42,585 nucleotides of DNA from Acidobacteriota bacterium (GTDB taxonomy: Bacteria > Acidobacteriota > Terriglobia > Terriglobales > Acidobacteriaceae): NCBI GenBank assembly GCA_021813745.1, contig JAKAJO010000116.1, forward strand, positions 1 through 42,585. Reading direction: 5' to 3'. Shown here in pieces: positions 1-8,244 of this stretch (within the stretch, counting starts at the first letter, position 1; the number at the start of each line of letters is the position of its first letter). Both the position numbers and the translations under genes were made by a program. The notes beneath the pieces are model-generated. The model was not told where the DNA came from and searched no databases. It saw nothing but the letters and a program-made list of their open reading frames with translations.

Positions 1-825
1 GAGGCGGGAGCGGAGGACGCGCATTCCCTTCTCGCGATTCTTGATCTGCGATTTTTCATCCTGGCAACTGACGACGGTGTTGGTGGGGATGTGGGTGATG
101 CGGACGGCGGAGTAGGTGGTGTTGACGGACTGGCCGCCGGGACCGGAGGAGCAGAAGGTGTCGATGCGCAGGTCCTTGGCTTCGATTTTGATGTCGACGT
201 CTTCGGCCTCAGGCAGCACGGCGACGGTGATGGCGGAGGTGTGGACGCGGCCCTGCGTTTCGGTGGCGGGTACGCGCTGGACGCGGTGGACGCCAGACTC
301 CCACTTGAGCTGGGAGTAGACGCGGTCGCCTTCAATGATGGCGATGACTTCCTTGTAACCGCCGACGCCGGACTCGGAGAGCGACATGACTTCGACCTTC
401 CAGCGATGCTGCTCGGCGAAGCGGGTGTACATGCGGAAGACTTCAGCGGCAAAGAGCGAGGCCTCGTCGCCGCCGGTGCCGGCGCGGATTTCAAGGATGA
501 CGTTCTTCTCGTCGTTGGGGTCTTTGGGCAGCAGGAGGAGCTTGAGCTCTTCTTCGAGCGCGGGCTCGCGCGGGGTGAGCGTGGCGATCTCTTCCTCGGC
601 CATGGCGCGCAGGTCGGGGTCTGAGCCTGCGAGCAGCTCGCGGGCGTCGGCGAGGCCCTGACGGACCTGCTTGAGCTCGCGGAATTTTTCGACGGGCTCT
701 TCGATCTCACGCAGGGCCCTGCCGATCTTCTGGTATTTTTCGTGGTCGTTGAGGACCTCGGGCAGGGCGAACTGGGCCTGCAATTCGGTGTAGCGCTGCT
801 CCATTTGTTCCAGACGATCCAACAT
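1..825 (-). CDS. prfA: Peptide chain release factor 1, N-terminal part (runs off the window)
   Basis: Class I release factor that reads UAA and UAG in the ribosomal A site and triggers peptidyl-tRNA hydrolysis. The 275 codons present start at an ATG preceded by a GGAGGGG ribosome-binding site about six bases upstream. An N-terminal coiled helical region ([12 protein letters not shown]) is followed by the domain 2 recognition segment with [14 protein letters not shown]. The PAT tripeptide marks RF1; RF2 has SPF. The catalytic loop [13 protein letters not shown] carries the GGQ motif. About 80-90 C-terminal residues lie beyond position 1, going by the usual family length of about 360. The partner methyltransferase gene prmC, often next to prfA, would be outside the window. 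Identification is secure. Confidence 0.97.
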   Translation of the reverse strand, partial: MLDRLEQMEQRYTELQAQFALPEVLNDHEKYQKIGRALREIEEPVEKFRELKQVRQGLADARELLAGSDPDLRAMAEEEIATLTPREPALEEELKLLLLPKDPNDEKNVILEIRAGTGGDEASLFAAEVFRMYTRFAEQHRWKVEVMSLSESGVGGYKEVIAIIEGDRVYSQLKWESGVHRVQRVPATETQGRVHTSAITVAVLPEAEDVDIKIEAKDLRIDTFCSSGPGGQSVNTTYSAVRITHIPTNTVVSCQDEKSQIKNREKGMRVLRSRL

Positions 826-1195
826 GCGGTGCCCCTCCGGGATTTCAGGGTTTGGAGTAGAGATGGGTAGAAAAAGGGCGCAGAACAGTGTGTGCGGCGG
901 GCGCCGCTAGAGGAGGGCCGAGATGGGGCGGCGGATGGTCATGCTGCTGTCACTATTCTAGCGCGAGTGGCCGGTGCGAAGGGCACAGGAGATGCAGAGG
1001 GCTGGGGCGAGGGTATCGCGGATTGCAGTAAGATGAAGAGGCGCTGTCGTATTGGTCAACGGAGGACCAGGCGCTTGCGAGGCTCATCCTGGAGTGCCGA
1101 TTGAGGGCGATGCCCTGCGACCGTTCCAGAGCAGCGGCTTCGGCAGGTGCACTTTCCCTGACCTCGATAAATGGGAGACGGGAATCGATCCCGGC
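826..1195. other. Intergenic region between divergent prfA and the SDR-ligase pair
   Basis: About 370 bases between two divergently transcribed genes, so it should hold both promoters. I see no convincing sigma-70 hexamers. A GC-rich inverted repeat (gcggcgggcgccgc, around 895-908) and a short TGGTC/GACCA inverted repeat near 1053-1071 are present without a T-tract. The reading frame of the SDR is open upstream to about 1052, but nothing in that extension looks like protein. Confidence 0.5.
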
Positions 1196-2302
1196 ATGAA
1201 CAACGAAGAACTCATCTTAGTCACGGGAGCGACCGGCTTCCTGGGCATGCAACTGGTGCGCGAGCTACTGGGGCAGCGACCCGAGGCCAGGCTGGCGCTT
1301 CTGATCCGTGACCGTGCGGGGCAATCCGGGCAGGAACGGGCGGATGCGTTCATTCCATTGGCGGAGCGGTCGCGGGTGCAGGTTTTTTCCGGCGATGTGA
1401 GCCGACCTGCGTGCGGATTGGATGCAGGGACGTATCAGCGTTTGCAGGCTGAGGCAACGCGCGTGGTTCACTGCGCTGCGACAGTGCGCTTTGACCACTC
1501 GCTTGAGGAGGCCCGGCAGATCAACGTCGAAGGCACCCGCAAGATTCTTGATTTTGCTGCCGGATCGCGTCAGCTTCGATGCTTTGCGTATGTTGGGACC
1601 GCCTATGTGGCGGGCGAGCGGTCAGGCCTGGTGCGCGAAGATGAGCTTTCTGTGGGCCAGACCTATCGCAATACGTACGAACAGACCAAAGCCGAGTCGG
1701 AAGCCCTGGTGCGTTCGCGTCTCGGTTCGATTCCGGGCGTGATTCTGCGGCCAAGCATTATTGTGGGCGACTCTGAAACCGGAGCGACCTCCAGCTTCAA
1801 GATGATGTACTGGCCGCTCAAGATTTATGCGCGGCGTCTCTGGCGTACGGTTCCTGGTTTTCCTGATGCGGTGTTGGATATTGTCCCGGTGGATTATGTG
1901 GCGAAAGCCGTGGCAGGGGTTCTGTTCAACGAGGCTGCGCTGGGCTCGACGCTGCATCTGTGTGCCGGGCCGCGGGGCAGCGCGACGATCGATGAGATTG
2001 CCCGTCAAGCGATGCGCTACTTCAATGGGCCCGAGCCGCGTTATGTTGATCCGCGATTTTTCTTCGCTGTGGTGCGGCCTCTGTTATTTGCGTCGTTGTG
2101 GGGGCGGAAGCGTCGTGTGCTGCGCGACGGCCGGGCGTACCGGGACTACTTCACCATGCGCATGCAGTTCGACACGAGCAACGCCGAGCGTTTTTTGGGG
2201 CCTGTCGGGGTCAATCCTCCGCCCGTACTGGACTACCTTGACCGGCTTTTCCATTACTGCGTGGCCAGCGACTGGGGCCGCAAGCCATTGTCCGCATCAT
2301 GA
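1196..2302 (+). CDS. NAD(P)-dependent thioester-reductase-like SDR (extended SDR, fatty acyl reductase type)
   Basis: Extended short-chain dehydrogenase of the type that reduces acyl thioesters to aldehydes or alcohols (NAD_binding_4, the R domain of carboxylic acid reductases and FAR enzymes). Using the ATG at 1196 gives 368 residues. The nucleotide-binding motif TGATGFLG lies at residues 10-17, a catalytic Thr candidate at 135 (VGTAYVAG), and the YxxxK pair at Tyr161/Lys165 (TYEQTK). RPSIIVGDSETG at about 185-200 is typical of this branch. An upstream in-frame start at 1052 is possible but adds sequence that looks non-coding. The stop overlaps the start of the adenylate-forming ligase by 4 bases, so the two are probably translated together and act in sequence on one acid. 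Substrate is unknown; a sugar epimerase-like role cannot be excluded. Confidence 0.82.
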   Translation: MNNEELILVTGATGFLGMQLVRELLGQRPEARLALLIRDRAGQSGQERADAFIPLAERSRVQVFSGDVSRPACGLDAGTYQRLQAEATRVVHCAATVRFDHSLEEARQINVEGTRKILDFAAGSRQLRCFAYVGTAYVAGERSGLVREDELSVGQTYRNTYEQTKAESEALVRSRLGSIPGVILRPSIIVGDSETGATSSFKMMYWPLKIYARRLWRTVPGFPDAVLDIVPVDYVAKAVAGVLFNEAALGSTLHLCAGPRGSATIDEIARQAMRYFNGPEPRYVDPRFFFAVVRPLLFASLWGRKRRVLRDGRAYRDYFTMRMQFDTSNAERFLGPVGVNPPPVLDYLDRLFHYCVASDWGRKPLSAS

Positions 2303-3900
2303 GTATTCTTCTTCGATACCGGCTCGCGCGTGACCGTAGCGTCACGGTAGCCAACCTGATTGATGAACTGGTTCGACGGAAGGGGAATTGCGAAGTCTCC
2401 GTCGATGACTCTGGCTGCTTTCATCTGACCGACCTTCACGCTGAGATCTGCCAGATGGATGCGTTTCTCCGCGAGTCGATCTCGCTGCGCCCAGGCGAAC
2501 CGGTTGCGATCTACCGGACGAACGACCGTCGATGTTTTCACTGGTTTCTCGCCATCATCCGTGCCGGAGGCATTGCAGTCCCGCTCAATCCACAGCTTTC
2601 TCTGGCCGAGGTGCGCCGGATTCTCTCCGACAGCGGCACTGAGATTTTGATCACGGATAAAGCACAGTTTGAGCGCAGCATTCAGGATCGCGATGCTCTG
2701 AATGTGCGCGTCTGGATACAGGCTGACGACGAGCCAGAAACGCTCGAAGGATTCCGCCGAGTCGCTGCAACGCAGGCTATCTTTCCGCCGACTTCCATTG
2801 ATCCGGCAGCGACCATCGCCATTTTTCACACGTCGGGTACGAGCGGATTTCCAAAGGGGGCAGCGCTTTCGAGCAATGCCCTGCTGGGCGGGCGGGCGTC
2901 CACAGTGCTGTCAGGGGTGTTTCTTGGGCCGCGCGATCTTGCGCTGGTTGCGCTGCCATGGTCGCACATCATGGCGGTGAGTATTGCACTGTACGGCCTG
3001 ATGGCGGGGATTCGCGGATGTTTTCTCGATCGCTTTCAAGTTGATGCGGCGCTGGACCTGGTGGAGCGATTTCGGATCACCGCGTTTATCGGGGTGCCTG
3101 CGATGTTTGCACGGCTGGTGAACGCCAATCCGGATGCAAGCCGCCTGGCCAGCGTTCGGGTGTGGCTATCGGCGAGCGATCATCTTCCTTCGGAGGTTCG
3201 GCAGCGATTACGGCGATTTGGCGCGTTGTATCGGCTTCCCGGCGGGCGGCGCATTCCGCCTGTTCTTTTGAATGGCTATGGCATGGTGGAGCTGGGCGGT
3301 CTGGCGATGATGGGTGTTGAGCTGCCCTTTCTGCCTGGGAGTGGCGATCTATGCGTTCCGGTGCCGCCGTTTCGCATTCGCGTTGTCGACGAAGAAGGTC
3401 GCGTGGTGCCGGCGGGCTCGACGGGTGAATGCCAGATTCGCCGCAGTGGCCTGGATCCGCACTATTGGAGGGACGAGGGTGGAGCGCAGCGCCTGGTGAC
3501 GAGCGACGGCTGGCTGCGGACCGGCGATCTGGCCAAGCGCAATCGCCTGGGGCTTATTCGCCTGGTGGGACGTGCCAAGGATGTGATCAAGACGGGTGGG
3601 TATTCAGTTTACGTGCGCGAGCTGGAAGAAACCATCCTGAGACATCCCGCAGTGGCTCGAGCGGTCGCGTTTGGTTTGCCTCACAACGAAAAGGGCGAAG
3701 TGCCTGTGGCCGCGGTGGAGCTGCATCCCGGCACTGCATTGAACGAGGCCGACCTTGTGGGCTGGTGCCGCGGCAATCTGGCTGCCTATAAATCGCCGCG
3801 GCGCATCTGGATTGTGGACCCAGGCGAGCTGCCGCAGAACCATACCGGAAAGTATTTGCGCCGCGTCCTTCAGGAACGATTTGCATCGTTGACGGATTGA
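2299..3900 (+). CDS. Class I adenylate-forming enzyme (acyl-CoA synthetase-like AMP ligase)
   Basis: Activates a carboxylic acid as acyl-AMP and probably passes it to CoA or another thiol. The 533 residues cover a complete ANL fold. The phosphate-binding loop TSGTSGFPKG is at residues 178-187, NGYGMVELGG near 325 matches the A5 aromatic-Glu motif, and RTGDLAKRNRLG plus GRAKDVIKTGGYSV form A7-A8 including the hinge. PQNHTGKYLRR near the C-terminus supplies the catalytic lysine (Lys518). The protein ends just after this motif, so there is no fused carrier or reductase domain. The ATG overlaps the stop of the upstream reductase (ATGA), implying translational coupling. The pair resembles the A and R modules of a carboxylic acid reductase split over two genes. 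The substrate cannot be read from the sequence. Confidence 0.88.
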   Translation: MSILLRYRLARDRSVTVANLIDELVRRKGNCEVSVDDSGCFHLTDLHAEICQMDAFLRESISLRPGEPVAIYRTNDRRCFHWFLAIIRAGGIAVPLNPQLSLAEVRRILSDSGTEILITDKAQFERSIQDRDALNVRVWIQADDEPETLEGFRRVAATQAIFPPTSIDPAATIAIFHTSGTSGFPKGAALSSNALLGGRASTVLSGVFLGPRDLALVALPWSHIMAVSIALYGLMAGIRGCFLDRFQVDAALDLVERFRITAFIGVPAMFARLVNANPDASRLASVRVWLSASDHLPSEVRQRLRRFGALYRLPGGRRIPPVLLNGYGMVELGGLAMMGVELPFLPGSGDLCVPVPPFRIRVVDEEGRVVPAGSTGECQIRRSGLDPHYWRDEGGAQRLVTSDGWLRTGDLAKRNRLGLIRLVGRAKDVIKTGGYSVYVRELEETILRHPAVARAVAFGLPHNEKGEVPVAAVELHPGTALNEADLVGWCRGNLAAYKSPRRIWIVDPGELPQNHTGKYLRRVLQERFASLTD

Positions 3901-3948
3901 GTGTGGCGGATTCTTTGCGCGTCGGCGGATTCGCTCCAGACCTCGGTT

Positions 3949-4977
3949 TCAGGCCATGGCCGCAAGAGCTTCCCGTGAGGCAGATGTCACCATTTCGCGG
4001 ATCGAATCGATGACCAGATCGGGCTCATCGAGATGAATCCAGTGTGCGCTATCCATTGCGATGACTTGTCGGACGTTGTTTCCGATCTGTGCGAGGCATT
4101 GGTCAGACAAGGGTGTCGATTTTCCCGGAGTGAGGACGAGAACGGGGATGTCTCGGATGGGTTCGGCGCGATGCATCTCGGAGACGGTGTCTGGCACGGC
4201 CGCGACATGATGCTGCATGCCGCTGTAGTAGCCCGGTCGCGACCAGTGTGCTGCGACGATGGGCCAGACCTCCCTGGGCATCTTCCCTACCTCTTCCGTC
4301 ACTCGCTTCAGAACGTGACGGCCTCCGGTGCCTCCGGCACTTGCCAGATGCCCCGAGAGCCTTCCGGAACGGCATAGCAATGAAGTGACGGCGAGGCGCG
4401 CGAGGCCAAAGCGCGCGATGGGGATTGCATAGGCGGAGAGCTTTTTGCCCCGCTCAATCATGCTCAGCTTTTCCGGATTGAGAGGAGGCCACTCCTCGCA
4501 GCGCATGGGGTCAACCAGCACGACGCCTGAGACGCATTCCGGATACAAGGTTGCGAATCGGCGCATGACCAAGCCGCCGAAAGAGTGCCCCACGAGGATG
4601 TAAGGCGGCTTGATACCCGCCGATTCCAGCATCGCGTGCAATTCCACGGAGATGTTTCCGGGCGTACGCACGCTGCGGCAAGGGCTGCTCCAGCCGAGAC
4701 CGCTGCGATCATAGGACGCCGTTGCTGTAAAGCGGGCAACTTCTTCCTGGATGTGATGCCAGTTGAGATTGGTGGCGGCGATGCCTGCCTCGAAGAGCAC
4801 GGCAGGTCCGCCAGAGCCTTTTTCGACGACGTAGATCTGCTGTCCGCTGCCAATCTTGACCCAGCGACCGTCACCGGTGTATCGCCGACGGTCGAGCCGG
4901 TCGCCGAGACATTGATAAAGAAATCCCGTGGCAAGGATCGCTGCGATAAGAGACAAGAACCAGAGTGAAAAAATCAT
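3949..4977 (-). CDS. Membrane-anchored alpha/beta hydrolase
   Basis: Alpha/beta-hydrolase fold protein, 342 residues. A hydrophobic N-terminal segment (about residues 2-22) is followed by Arg-rich sequence, which suggests a membrane anchor rather than a cleaved signal peptide. The nucleophile elbow is GHSFGG with Ser132. The segment SYDRSGLGWS at about 88-97 is the conserved stretch after strand beta-4, and SAHWIHLDEP near the C-terminus supplies the catalytic His (His312). The start codon overlaps the stop of the upstream LolA-like gene by 4 bases, making it the last gene of a five-gene minus-strand set that includes a LolD-type ATPase, glycosyltransferase and permease. Likely an esterase or acyl-transfer enzyme acting on the cluster's lipid product; the substrate is inference. 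Confidence 0.85.
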   Translation of the reverse strand: MIFSLWFLSLIAAILATGFLYQCLGDRLDRRRYTGDGRWVKIGSGQQIYVVEKGSGGPAVLFEAGIAATNLNWHHIQEEVARFTATASYDRSGLGWSSPCRSVRTPGNISVELHAMLESAGIKPPYILVGHSFGGLVMRRFATLYPECVSGVVLVDPMRCEEWPPLNPEKLSMIERGKKLSAYAIPIARFGLARLAVTSLLCRSGRLSGHLASAGGTGGRHVLKRVTEEVGKMPREVWPIVAAHWSRPGYYSGMQHHVAAVPDTVSEMHRAEPIRDIPVLVLTPGKSTPLSDQCLAQIGNNVRQVIAMDSAHWIHLDEPDLVIDSIREMVTSASREALAAMA

Positions 4978-5768
4978 GGACGATCCTCGAATTGGCTGAT
5001 TTGCTCGGGCTGAAAGTCGTTCATACTCAGATGAGCTTTGGCGCTGCCCCGCTTGATGATCAAAAGAGCTGATCCGGTGCGGCCTCGAATTTTTGCTTCA
5101 ACCTGCGTGGCAGACCAGACCCCGTTGGACTTTCGCAGGCCGTAATAGGTGAATTCTTTCACCATGCCACCCTGTCTCATCACCTTCTCTGCATAGACGG
5201 GGTAGTTGATGGTGTGGTCAAGCCAAGTCAGCACGTCGACGTAGCCGGACCGACCCGAAGGCCCCGGGGTGCTTTTCAGGACATCGCACTGGTGACCGCT
5301 GAAGACGGCGCTCTTAAGAATGATTTGCCCCGGCCAGAAATATTGTGAATCGAGAAGATCTTCAAAGCTGAACGTGGCGTTTAACAGGCTCTCACCCCAT
5401 CTGTCGGCGGGCAGGAGAGTTGGCGCTGCCTGGTGCGGCCGGAAGATCTGAATGCTATCCCGACCGTCAGGCCGCGTTTCCAGCAGGATACGAAAGCGCC
5501 CGCTTTGTGAAGCGGTTCCGGAAGGGCCTTTGGGCGGGACGATTTCAACCAAGGAGTGCATTGCGCCGCGAAACCACAGGCCTTTGACGGCAATTGAATA
5601 GATCGTCCGATTGCCGCTTTCATCGACGCGGACGAGTTGTCCGGTGGCTCGATAGTCGGAAGCCTTGATCTGATTCCGCAGCGATACAAGCGCTGCGGGT
5701 GTGTCAAGGGCGTGGGCGGCACCCGCCGCCAGCAACACGAAAATCGACAACGCGCCGGCCAGCCTCAT
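4974..5768 (-). CDS. LolA-like outer membrane lipoprotein-sorting protein
   Basis: 264-residue exported protein with a signal peptide (MRLAGALSIFVLLAAGAAHA, cut likely after AHA near residue 20). The remainder looks like the LolA/LolB-fold 'outer membrane lipoprotein-sorting protein' family (PF17131 type): repeated beta-strands, WGESLLNATFSFEDLLDS near residues 126-143, a YWFPG-like turn (SQYFWPGQ) and a C-terminal stretch about change of oligomeric strands with SMNDFQPEQ. Such proteins sit in the periplasm and usually occur with an FtsX/MacB-type permease and a LolD-type ATPase, both of which are in this locus. It overlaps the upstream ATPase stop and the downstream hydrolase start by 4 bases each. 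Role in carrying a lipid or lipoprotein across the periplasm is inferred from family and context. Confidence 0.78.
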   Translation of the reverse strand: MRLAGALSIFVLLAAGAAHALDTPAALVSLRNQIKASDYRATGQLVRVDESGNRTIYSIAVKGLWFRGAMHSLVEIVPPKGPSGTASQSGRFRILLETRPDGRDSIQIFRPHQAAPTLLPADRWGESLLNATFSFEDLLDSQYFWPGQIILKSAVFSGHQCDVLKSTPGPSGRSGYVDVLTWLDHTINYPVYAEKVMRQGGMVKEFTYYGLRKSNGVWSATQVEAKIRGRTGSALLIIKRGSAKAHLSMNDFQPEQISQFEDRP

Positions 5769-6430
5769 GACGCGATCCTTCCGTCGTGAATACGGATGTG
5801 GCGCGGCGCGGCGCAGGCGATTTCGTCTTCATGCGTGACCACGATCAGCGTCATCCCATGCTTCTTCTGTATCCCGGTCAGGATCTCCATAATGCGTGCG
5901 GAGTTCTTGCTGTCGAGATTTCCCGTGGGCTCGTCGGCGAGGAGGATCTCGGGCTCGTTGGCCAAGGCCCGTGCGATGGCAACGCGCTGCCGCTCTCCGG
6001 CAGAGAGCTTGTTAGGATGCTGGTTCATTCGATGTTCCATCCCCATCTCTCGCAGCAGGGCTTCGGCGCGTTGCCCGCGATTCGCGGTGTGGTGTGTCGA
6101 TGCGAGCATGGGAGCCTGCACGTTTTCGATGGCGCGCAAAGTGGGGAGGAGATAGAAGGCCTGGAAAATGAAGCCGACATGATTGCTGCGATAGGTATCC
6201 AGATCGATGAAAGAGCCGAGCGGGGCGCCCCGGAAGAAGATGCTTCCACTGCTCGGACTATCAAGGCCTCCGAGCAAATGAAGGAGGGTTGACTTGCCGC
6301 TGCCACTGTGGCCGCTGATGGCAACATATTCGCCGGCTTCGATTGAAAGGTCGACCCCCCGGAGCGCCTCGATTCGCCCTTCTTCGTAGCTCTTGTACAG
6401 GTTGCGTACTTCAAGAATTGGGCCACTCAT
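5765..6430 (-). CDS. ABC transporter ATP-binding protein, LolD/MacB type
   Basis: 221-residue nucleotide-binding subunit. Walker A GHSGSGKS is at residues 40-47, the Q-loop at FIFQAF (about 87-92), the signature LSAGERQR at 142-149 (Ala in place of the second residue of LSGGE), Walker B ILLADEPTG at 162-170, the D-loop NLDSK and the switch His in VVTHED (His200). The start at 6430 is set by a strong GGAGGAAT ribosome-binding site; a longer in-frame reading to 6487 only adds unlikely sequence. The coupled permease is probably the FtsX-type protein at 8245-9378, separated from it by a glycosyltransferase gene. Together with the LolA-like protein this forms a type VII (MacB/Lol-like) mechanotransmission ABC system. 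Confidence 0.92.
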   Translation of the reverse strand: MSGPILEVRNLYKSYEEGRIEALRGVDLSIEAGEYVAISGHSGSGKSTLLHLLGGLDSPSSGSIFFRGAPLGSFIDLDTYRSNHVGFIFQAFYLLPTLRAIENVQAPMLASTHHTANRGQRAEALLREMGMEHRMNQHPNKLSAGERQRVAIARALANEPEILLADEPTGNLDSKNSARIMEILTGIQKKHGMTLIVVTHEDEIACAAPRHIRIHDGRIAS

Positions 6431-6753
6431 GTCGCGATTCCTCCACCGGGAGACGGCGCGACAAGCCGCACTGGTAAAGGTCCGCATGCAATGTTCCCCG
6501 CAGAGCGACCCCGAAGCGCCCTCAGGCGTGTACGGCGGGCATCATGCAGACTTAATAGACTTGACGACTGTTGAAATGACATGGGTTGGGAGTTCGTCGA
6601 AACCGGGTCGCGTGCTGAGGAATCCACTTGAGTTTATTGGTCAGAATCGCTGGTGTCTATCGAAAACTTCTGGCTCCGAAGCGCGCGCGGAGCCCATTAC
6701 GCCTAACAAAAGACCTTTCCATCCATCTATTTGACCGCTTTTCCCGGTGGACG
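6431..6753. other. Intergenic gap inside the minus-strand export set
   Basis: About 320 bases between the glycosyltransferase stop and the ATPase start. No credible coding sequence is seen in either strand. The base composition is visibly more AT-rich around 6550-6660 (for example gacttaatagacttgac), so an internal promoter for the ATPase-LolA-hydrolase group is likely, but I cannot assign hexamers with confidence. Confidence 0.4.
6440..6444 (-). promoter_or_regulatory. Ribosome-binding site fixing the ABC ATPase start
   Basis: On the minus strand this reads GGAGG (within GGAGGAAT), 9 bases before the ATG at 6430. It decides for the shorter 221-residue protein over the extension to 6487. Confidence 0.75.
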
Positions 6754-8058
6754 TCACACCCTGAAAGCTGACTCACTGTGAGCGAAATTGACGGGCGCCA
6801 CTGAGCGAAGCTGCAAAACCTGTTCAATGATGTCTGCTGCCATGGCGGGACCATCCAGTTTGCGGAGGATTTGTTGCAGTTCCAGGGCAGAATCGCGATA
6901 TCGACGATCTTGCAGAACAAGCCGGATGGCTTCGCGCAGCCGGGCGGCGGTGAGGCGACGGCGTGAAACAGCCACGCCGGCTCGGCGCGCTTTGAGCCGG
7001 GCGGCGACTCCTGGTTGATCGTTGCCGAGGGGAATGGCGACCAGCGGGACTCCCTCAGACAGGGACTCCAATACCGTATTGATTCCTGCGTGTGTAATGA
7101 CGAGGGTTGCTCTTTTCAAGATCTCCAATTGAGGTGCATAGCGCACTACAAGGGGCGCGCCGGCTAATGGGCCCAGCTGGGCAGGATCGAGTCCGCCTCC
7201 CAGCGAAATGAGCAGTTGTGCATCGAGATCCGCGGAGGCCTCGGCGATCTTGCGAAAAATGGTCGCCGAGCCGTTCTGAAGGGTGCCGAGCGAAGCGTAA
7301 ATGAGGGGCCGGCCATCGAGGCGGTCCCAGGGAAAGTCAATTGCCGGACGCTGCTGAGCGTTTACGAATGGCCCTGTGTAATGCAGTCCCTTGGGTTTCT
7401 CGCCGCGGATTGGGAACTCCAGCGCTTCCGGTAACTGGGTGATTTGCGCCAGTGGCGAGAGGGCATCCTCGGACTTCTGGAAAGGCTTCAGGCCCCAGGC
7501 CTGCCGCTGCCGATTCACATCTGTAAAGATTGGGGAGCCCAAACGGAGGAGAGCCTGGATCGCGAAGCGGTTTCGCAGGCGCGAGACCGGCCCAATCCCC
7601 ACCGACCAACCCAGCCAGAAGGGTGGAAAGCGGTCGTCGTCCAGGAGGGGAGGAAGCAGCGCAATCGAAATCCAAGGCAGGCCCAGGTAGTCCGCGACGC
7701 TTCCTGCGAAGTCGGCTTCGTCGACCAGCAAGGCATCCACGCCGGCCTCCCGCGCAGCTCGTGGACCATCGCGCAGAACCATGCGGGCAGAAGCCCTGAC
7801 TCGCTGCAGGGTGAACCTGAGTGCGGCCAGCCCATTGAGCCCGGCCAATCTCTCATCGAGTGCTCTGAGAGAGCCGAGTGGAAAGTCCTGCATGCCAATC
7901 CGATGAAACCGAATCCCTGCGGCCCGCACGCGTTCCTCAACGTCTGCGATCCCGAAGAGCGTGACTTCATGCCCTCTCAATTCCAGGCTGCGCGCGAGGG
8001 CGGTCATTGGATTGATGTGCCCGGTGGCCGGGAAGCAAAATGCTCCGAATCTGGTCAT
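6754..8058 (-). CDS. Glycosyltransferase, GT1/UGT-like (MGT or zeaxanthin glucosyltransferase type)
   Basis: 434-residue GT-B fold enzyme that transfers a nucleotide-activated sugar onto a small, probably hydrophobic acceptor. The N-terminal PATGHINPM (about residues 10-18) contains the catalytic-base His typical of GT1. The C-terminal donor-binding region includes YAPQLEILKRATLVITHAG (about 307-325), the invariant His323, ESLSEGVPLVAIPLGNDQ (331-348), and GVAARL. These correspond to the UGT signature (PQ...HxGxN...GvP...DQ). The gene lies within the minus-strand set with permease, ATPase, LolA-like protein and hydrolase. This suggests the exported molecule is a glycoside or glycolipid. No sequence feature identifies the sugar or acceptor. 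The ATG at 8058 has no strong ribosome-binding site. Confidence 0.87.
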   Translation of the reverse strand: MTRFGAFCFPATGHINPMTALARSLELRGHEVTLFGIADVEERVRAAGIRFHRIGMQDFPLGSLRALDERLAGLNGLAALRFTLQRVRASARMVLRDGPRAAREAGVDALLVDEADFAGSVADYLGLPWISIALLPPLLDDDRFPPFWLGWSVGIGPVSRLRNRFAIQALLRLGSPIFTDVNRQRQAWGLKPFQKSEDALSPLAQITQLPEALEFPIRGEKPKGLHYTGPFVNAQQRPAIDFPWDRLDGRPLIYASLGTLQNGSATIFRKIAEASADLDAQLLISLGGGLDPAQLGPLAGAPLVVRYAPQLEILKRATLVITHAGINTVLESLSEGVPLVAIPLGNDQPGVAARLKARRAGVAVSRRRLTAARLREAIRLVLQDRRYRDSALELQQILRKLDGPAMAADIIEQVLQLRSVAPVNFAHSESAFRV

Positions 8059-8244
8059 AGTTGTGTTTGATGTTGCATTGCGTTCACGTCAGAAGCGAAG
8101 GGCATCAGGAGTCAGTGACCAGGGTGAAATTCTTGCGTAAGGGTGTCTAGTTGCCAGCGAACATTCATCCAGCCCCCATTTGGCATGAACACGATGGGCC
8201 GCGCCAGAAGCTCCTGCATCCGTCGTAGATCGAGCAAAGACCGC

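Noticed and set aside
91..624. 177-residue plus-strand frame opposite prfA
   Set aside because: Gly/Asp/Val-rich antisense of release factor 1, with no independent start signal.
1052..1195. 48-codon N-terminal extension of the reductase
   Set aside because: The nucleotide-binding motif of extended SDRs normally lies close to the N-terminus, as it does from the ATG at 1196.
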